From NCBI GenBank assembly GCA_038106575.1, contig JAYOED010000035.1, positions 1 to 22,865 on the forward strand: 22,865 nucleotides of DNA. Direction: 5' to 3'. The notes under the pieces were generated by a model. The model worked only from the letters and a program-made list of their open reading frames with translations. It had not been told where the DNA came from and ran no database searches. Each line of letters starts with the position of its first letter. The first letter of the stretch is position 1. Shown here in pieces: positions 20,833 to 22,865 of this stretch. Source of the DNA: Ga0077527 sp038106575 (lineage in GTDB: Bacteria > Pseudomonadota > Gammaproteobacteria > Burkholderiales > SG8-41). The position numbers and the translations under genes were made by a program.

Positions 20833-22734
20833 TTACTTCCTCTCGATCGCGTCCTTGCGGATATTGATAGGCGTTTTCTGCCGGAGACTAGCGAGGAACG
20901 CGGCCAGTTCGGCCTGACCCGCGACCTGGCGCATCGTCTGCGCGATCGCATTCTGCCGGTCCTTGGCGCCTTCGGCCTCCTGCACCTTGACGATGCGTAT
21001 TAGCGCATAGCCGCCGTTTCCAATTTCGGTGCCGGCATAGGCCGGGAGCTTGCTGACATCCGTCCTGAATGCCTGGCGCAGCGCCTCTTCGGGTATGCCC
21101 TTGGGATCGCTGCGGCTGGCCAACTGCGGCGCACTCCAGACGACCTGAGTCGCCTTGCCTTCGCGCAGCGCCGCCAGACGCGCCCGGCCTTCCTGCGCCG
21201 CCAGCTGTCCGGCCCGCTGCAGCGTCAGTTTCTTGGTCAACGACCCGCCGACCTGATCGAATGGCTGCACCGAGGCTGGCTTGTGCTCGGCCACGCGTGC
21301 CGCCAGCAACACCCCCGGTGCGACCTCGATCGCCGCGGTGTTGCGCTTGTTTTTCAGCACATCGTCGGAAAATACGGCTTGCAGCAACTTGGGATTACCC
21401 AACAATGCGTTGTCGGCGTTGCTGCGCGTAATCCAGCCGCTTTTCTGCGGGGCGGCCTTGATGAGTTCTGCTGCCGGCTTGAGGCTGTCGGATTGCTCGA
21501 ACAGGGCGTTGCTGAAAGACTCCGCAAGTTCGGCAAATTTTCTGCCTGCCCGCTGCTTGCGCAGATCGGCTTCGATTTCCTTGCGGGACTCCTCGAAAGT
21601 CTTGGCTTTGCCGGCACGCGCCCCGGTCAGCTGGATGATGTGATAACCGAACTCGCTTTCGACGGGCGGTGAGATCTCACCCTGCTTCATCGAAAAAGCC
21701 GCGTCCTCGAAACTCTTGACCATTGCGCCGCGCCCAAAAAATCCGAGATCGCCACCCTTGGAGNNNNNNNNNNCTGAACCCGGGTCCTGCGAATATTTTT
21801 TTGCCAGCGCCCCGAACTGTTTGGGATTTTTCCTCACTTGCGCATAAATCTCTTCGGCCTTCGCCTTGGCTTTGCTCTTGGCCTCCGCTCCGCTGCCGGA
21901 CTCCGGTGTGATCAGGATATGGCTGGCCTGACGGGATTCCTGAACCTCAAAGCGTTTTGCATTGTCCTGATAAATCTTGCGCAGCTCGGATTCCGTGGGC
22001 CGCATCTGCGCAGCCAGCACTTCCATGCTCAGGGTCAGGAATTCGAGCCGCACCTGCTCGGGAACCCGGAATTCGTCCGGGTGCGAATCGTAATATTTTC
22101 TGACCTCGTCGGACTCAAGTTTAACCTGGGGAATAAAACCGTCAGCAGAAAGCACAAAATTACTGATTTCCAGCTGCTTTTCTGAAATGCGAAGAAGGTT
22201 CGCCGCTTCCGCGCGGGAGACGAAAACCGATCCGGTATAGGGGTGAATGACATGGTCACTCATCAGGTCCTGGCGCACGCGCTGCTCGAATATCACGGGC
22301 GTCATGCCCTGCACCTTCAGCAGTTCCTCATAACGCTGGTAGGAGAATTTGCCGTCTTCCTTGAAGGCATCCACGTTGCTGACCATTTCCCTGACATGGC
22401 CATCCGTCACCACCATCCCGCTTTGCCGGGCACGCTCCAGCAGCAACCGCTGCTGAACCAGGTTTTCAATCACTGAAAACCGAAGTTCCGGACTGTCGAT
22501 CAGCCCGGGATCGACACGCCCCCCCGCCATCCGCTGCAGCATTTCCTGGCGCTCGCGCAACGACTGCGTGAAATCGTAGTGGGATATTTTGAAATCGCCG
22601 ACGGTTGCCACGGAGTCGCCGCCGCTGCCGCCCTGAAAGTAGGAATCAATGCCAAACATCGCAAAAGGCGGCACGATGATCACGAAAATGCCGATCATGA
22701 CGGCTTTGCGGTGTTTATCAATTAACTCAAACAT
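20833..22734 (-). CDS. ppiD: PpiD-like membrane-anchored periplasmic folding factor
   Basis: PpiD is an inner-membrane chaperone facing the periplasm that helps proteins emerging from the SecYEG translocon. The 633-residue protein has a short cytoplasmic start, one membrane helix (about 11-29), a SurA-like N-terminal chaperone region (about 40-200), one parvulin domain (268-372) with ASHILI, GGDLGFFGRGAMV and FGYHIIQLTGAR, and a C-terminal SurA-like region. E. coli PpiD has 623 residues. Ten Ns (21764-21773) hide four residues of the parvulin domain but keep frame. GGAGAAG lies at a good distance before the ATG. The parvulin domain looks intact, but in E. coli PpiD the parvulin domain has little isomerase activity. 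Confidence 0.93.
   Translation of the reverse strand: MFELIDKHRKAVMIGIFVIIVPPFAMFGIDSYFQGGSGGDSVATVGDFKISHYDFTQSLRERQEMLQRMAGGRVDPGLIDSPELRFSVIENLVQQRLLLERARQSGMVVTDGHVREMVSNVDAFKEDGKFSYQRYEELLKVQGMTPVIFEQRVRQDLMSDHVIHPYTGSVFVSRAEAANLLRISEKQLEISNFVLSADGFIPQVKLESDEVRKYYDSHPDEFRVPEQVRLEFLTLSMEVLAAQMRPTESELRKIYQDNAKRFEVQESRQASHILITPESGSGAEAKSKAKAKAEEIYAQVRKNPKQFGALAKKYSQDPGSXXXXSKGGDLGFFGRGAMVKSFEDAAFSMKQGEISPPVESEFGYHIIQLTGARAGKAKTFEESRKEIEADLRKQRAGRKFAELAESFSNALFEQSDSLKPAAELIKAAPQKSGWITRSNADNALLGNPKLLQAVFSDDVLKNKRNTAAIEVAPGVLLAARVAEHKPASVQPFDQVGGSLTKKLTLQRAGQLAAQEGRARLAALREGKATQVVWSAPQLASRSDPKGIPEEALRQAFRTDVSKLPAYAGTEIGNGGYALIRIVKVQEAEGAKDRQNAIAQTMRQVAGQAELAAFLASLRQKTPINIRKDAIERK
21764..21773. 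other. Assembly gap (10 N) inside ppiD
   Basis: Ten Ns replace about four codons of the parvulin domain, between SQDPGS and SKGGDLGFF. The reading frame is continuous across the gap. Confidence 0.95.
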
Positions 22735-22772
22735 CGTCTTCTCCAGTACTTATGCCTAGGGCCCTATACGGC

Positions 22773-22800
22773 AAAAAAAAAGGCGAACGGAGTTCGCCTT
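22773..22800 (-). terminator. Rho-independent terminator after tRNA-Asp
   Basis: Stem AAGGCGAAC (22780-22788) pairs with GTTCGCCTT (22792-22800) around the loop GGA. On the minus strand it is followed by a run of T residues (complement of 22781-22773). It lies 11 bp past the tRNA-Asp CCA end and isolates ppiD from the upstream tRNA transcript. It has T residues on both sides, so it may act in both directions. Confidence 0.85.
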
Positions 22801-22811
22801 TTTATCAAAGC

Positions 22812-22865
22812 TGGCGGAGTGGACGGGACTCGAACCCGCGACCCCCGGCGTGACAGGCCGGTATT
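22812..22865 (-). tRNA. tRNA-Asp (anticodon GTC), 5' part cut by the window edge
   Basis: The 54 nt present run from within the D-arm region to an encoded CCA. They include the anticodon stem-loop around CCTGTCACG with GTC, the variable loop, and the T-arm CGGGTTCGAGTCCCG, nearly identical to E. coli tRNA-Asp. The 5' acceptor strand and most of the D-arm lie beyond 22865. In betaproteobacteria tRNAs commonly lie between hupB and ppiD, which would fit here. Confidence 0.92.

Overview
The window reads as a stretch of a betaproteobacterial chromosome (Burkholderiales/Nitrosomonadales-like). This rests on a GC-rich, gene-dense layout, a Bug-family tricarboxylate binding protein, tRNA-Val(CAC), and two conserved neighbourhoods: mltD-gloB-yafS-type methyltransferase-rnhA-dnaQ, and tRNA-Asp-ppiD-fabI. 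It looks like a draft or metagenomic scaffold, with N runs at 358-395, 6285-6384 and 21764-21773. No phage, insertion sequence or CRISPR array is visible.

Layout. At 1-402 (minus) is the N-terminal part of an amidohydrolase, missed by simple ORF calling because its start codon is separated from the rest by Ns. At 661-3571 (minus) a compact cassette encodes a triple Rid-domain fusion protein, a Bug-type periplasmic binding protein and a single-domain Rid protein, and ends at a strong terminator (456-497). At 3572-3925 lies a gene-free, structure-rich region with a G-quadruplex motif and several inverted repeats. At 3926-5562 (minus) are tRNA-Glu, tRNA-Ala and gltX, and the tRNAs have their own promoter. 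At 5688-6715 (minus) is a DadA-like FAD amino-acid dehydrogenase interrupted by a 100-N gap. At 6769-9055 (plus) are tRNA-Val(CAC), nudC and transaldolase. At 9070-10978 (minus) are dnaQ, rnhA and a methyltransferase with overlapping ends, divergent from gloB and mltD (11039-13361, plus). At 13365-19943 (minus) is a four-gene oligopeptide-type ABC importer in which every junction is a 4-nt ATGA overlap. It is followed by divergent fabI (20030-20818), convergent ppiD (20833-22734), and a terminator and partial tRNA-Asp at the right edge.

How the genes work together. Most of the window is housekeeping: translation (gltX and tRNAs), replication fidelity and RNA:DNA hybrid removal (dnaQ, rnhA), NAD(H) and methylglyoxal detoxification (nudC, gloB), the pentose phosphate pathway (tal), fatty acid synthesis (fabI), and envelope maintenance (mltD, ppiD). 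The accessory parts with the most novelty are two. The first is the Rid3-Bug-Rid cassette, where all three domains of the fusion appear to lack the Arg used by archetypal RidA imine deaminases while the single-domain partner keeps it. The second is the peptide-type importer, with a fused double ATPase carrying two Cys clusters, a permease with a long N-terminal extension, and a binding lipoprotein with an extra C-terminal membrane helix. I see no clear defence or mobile system.
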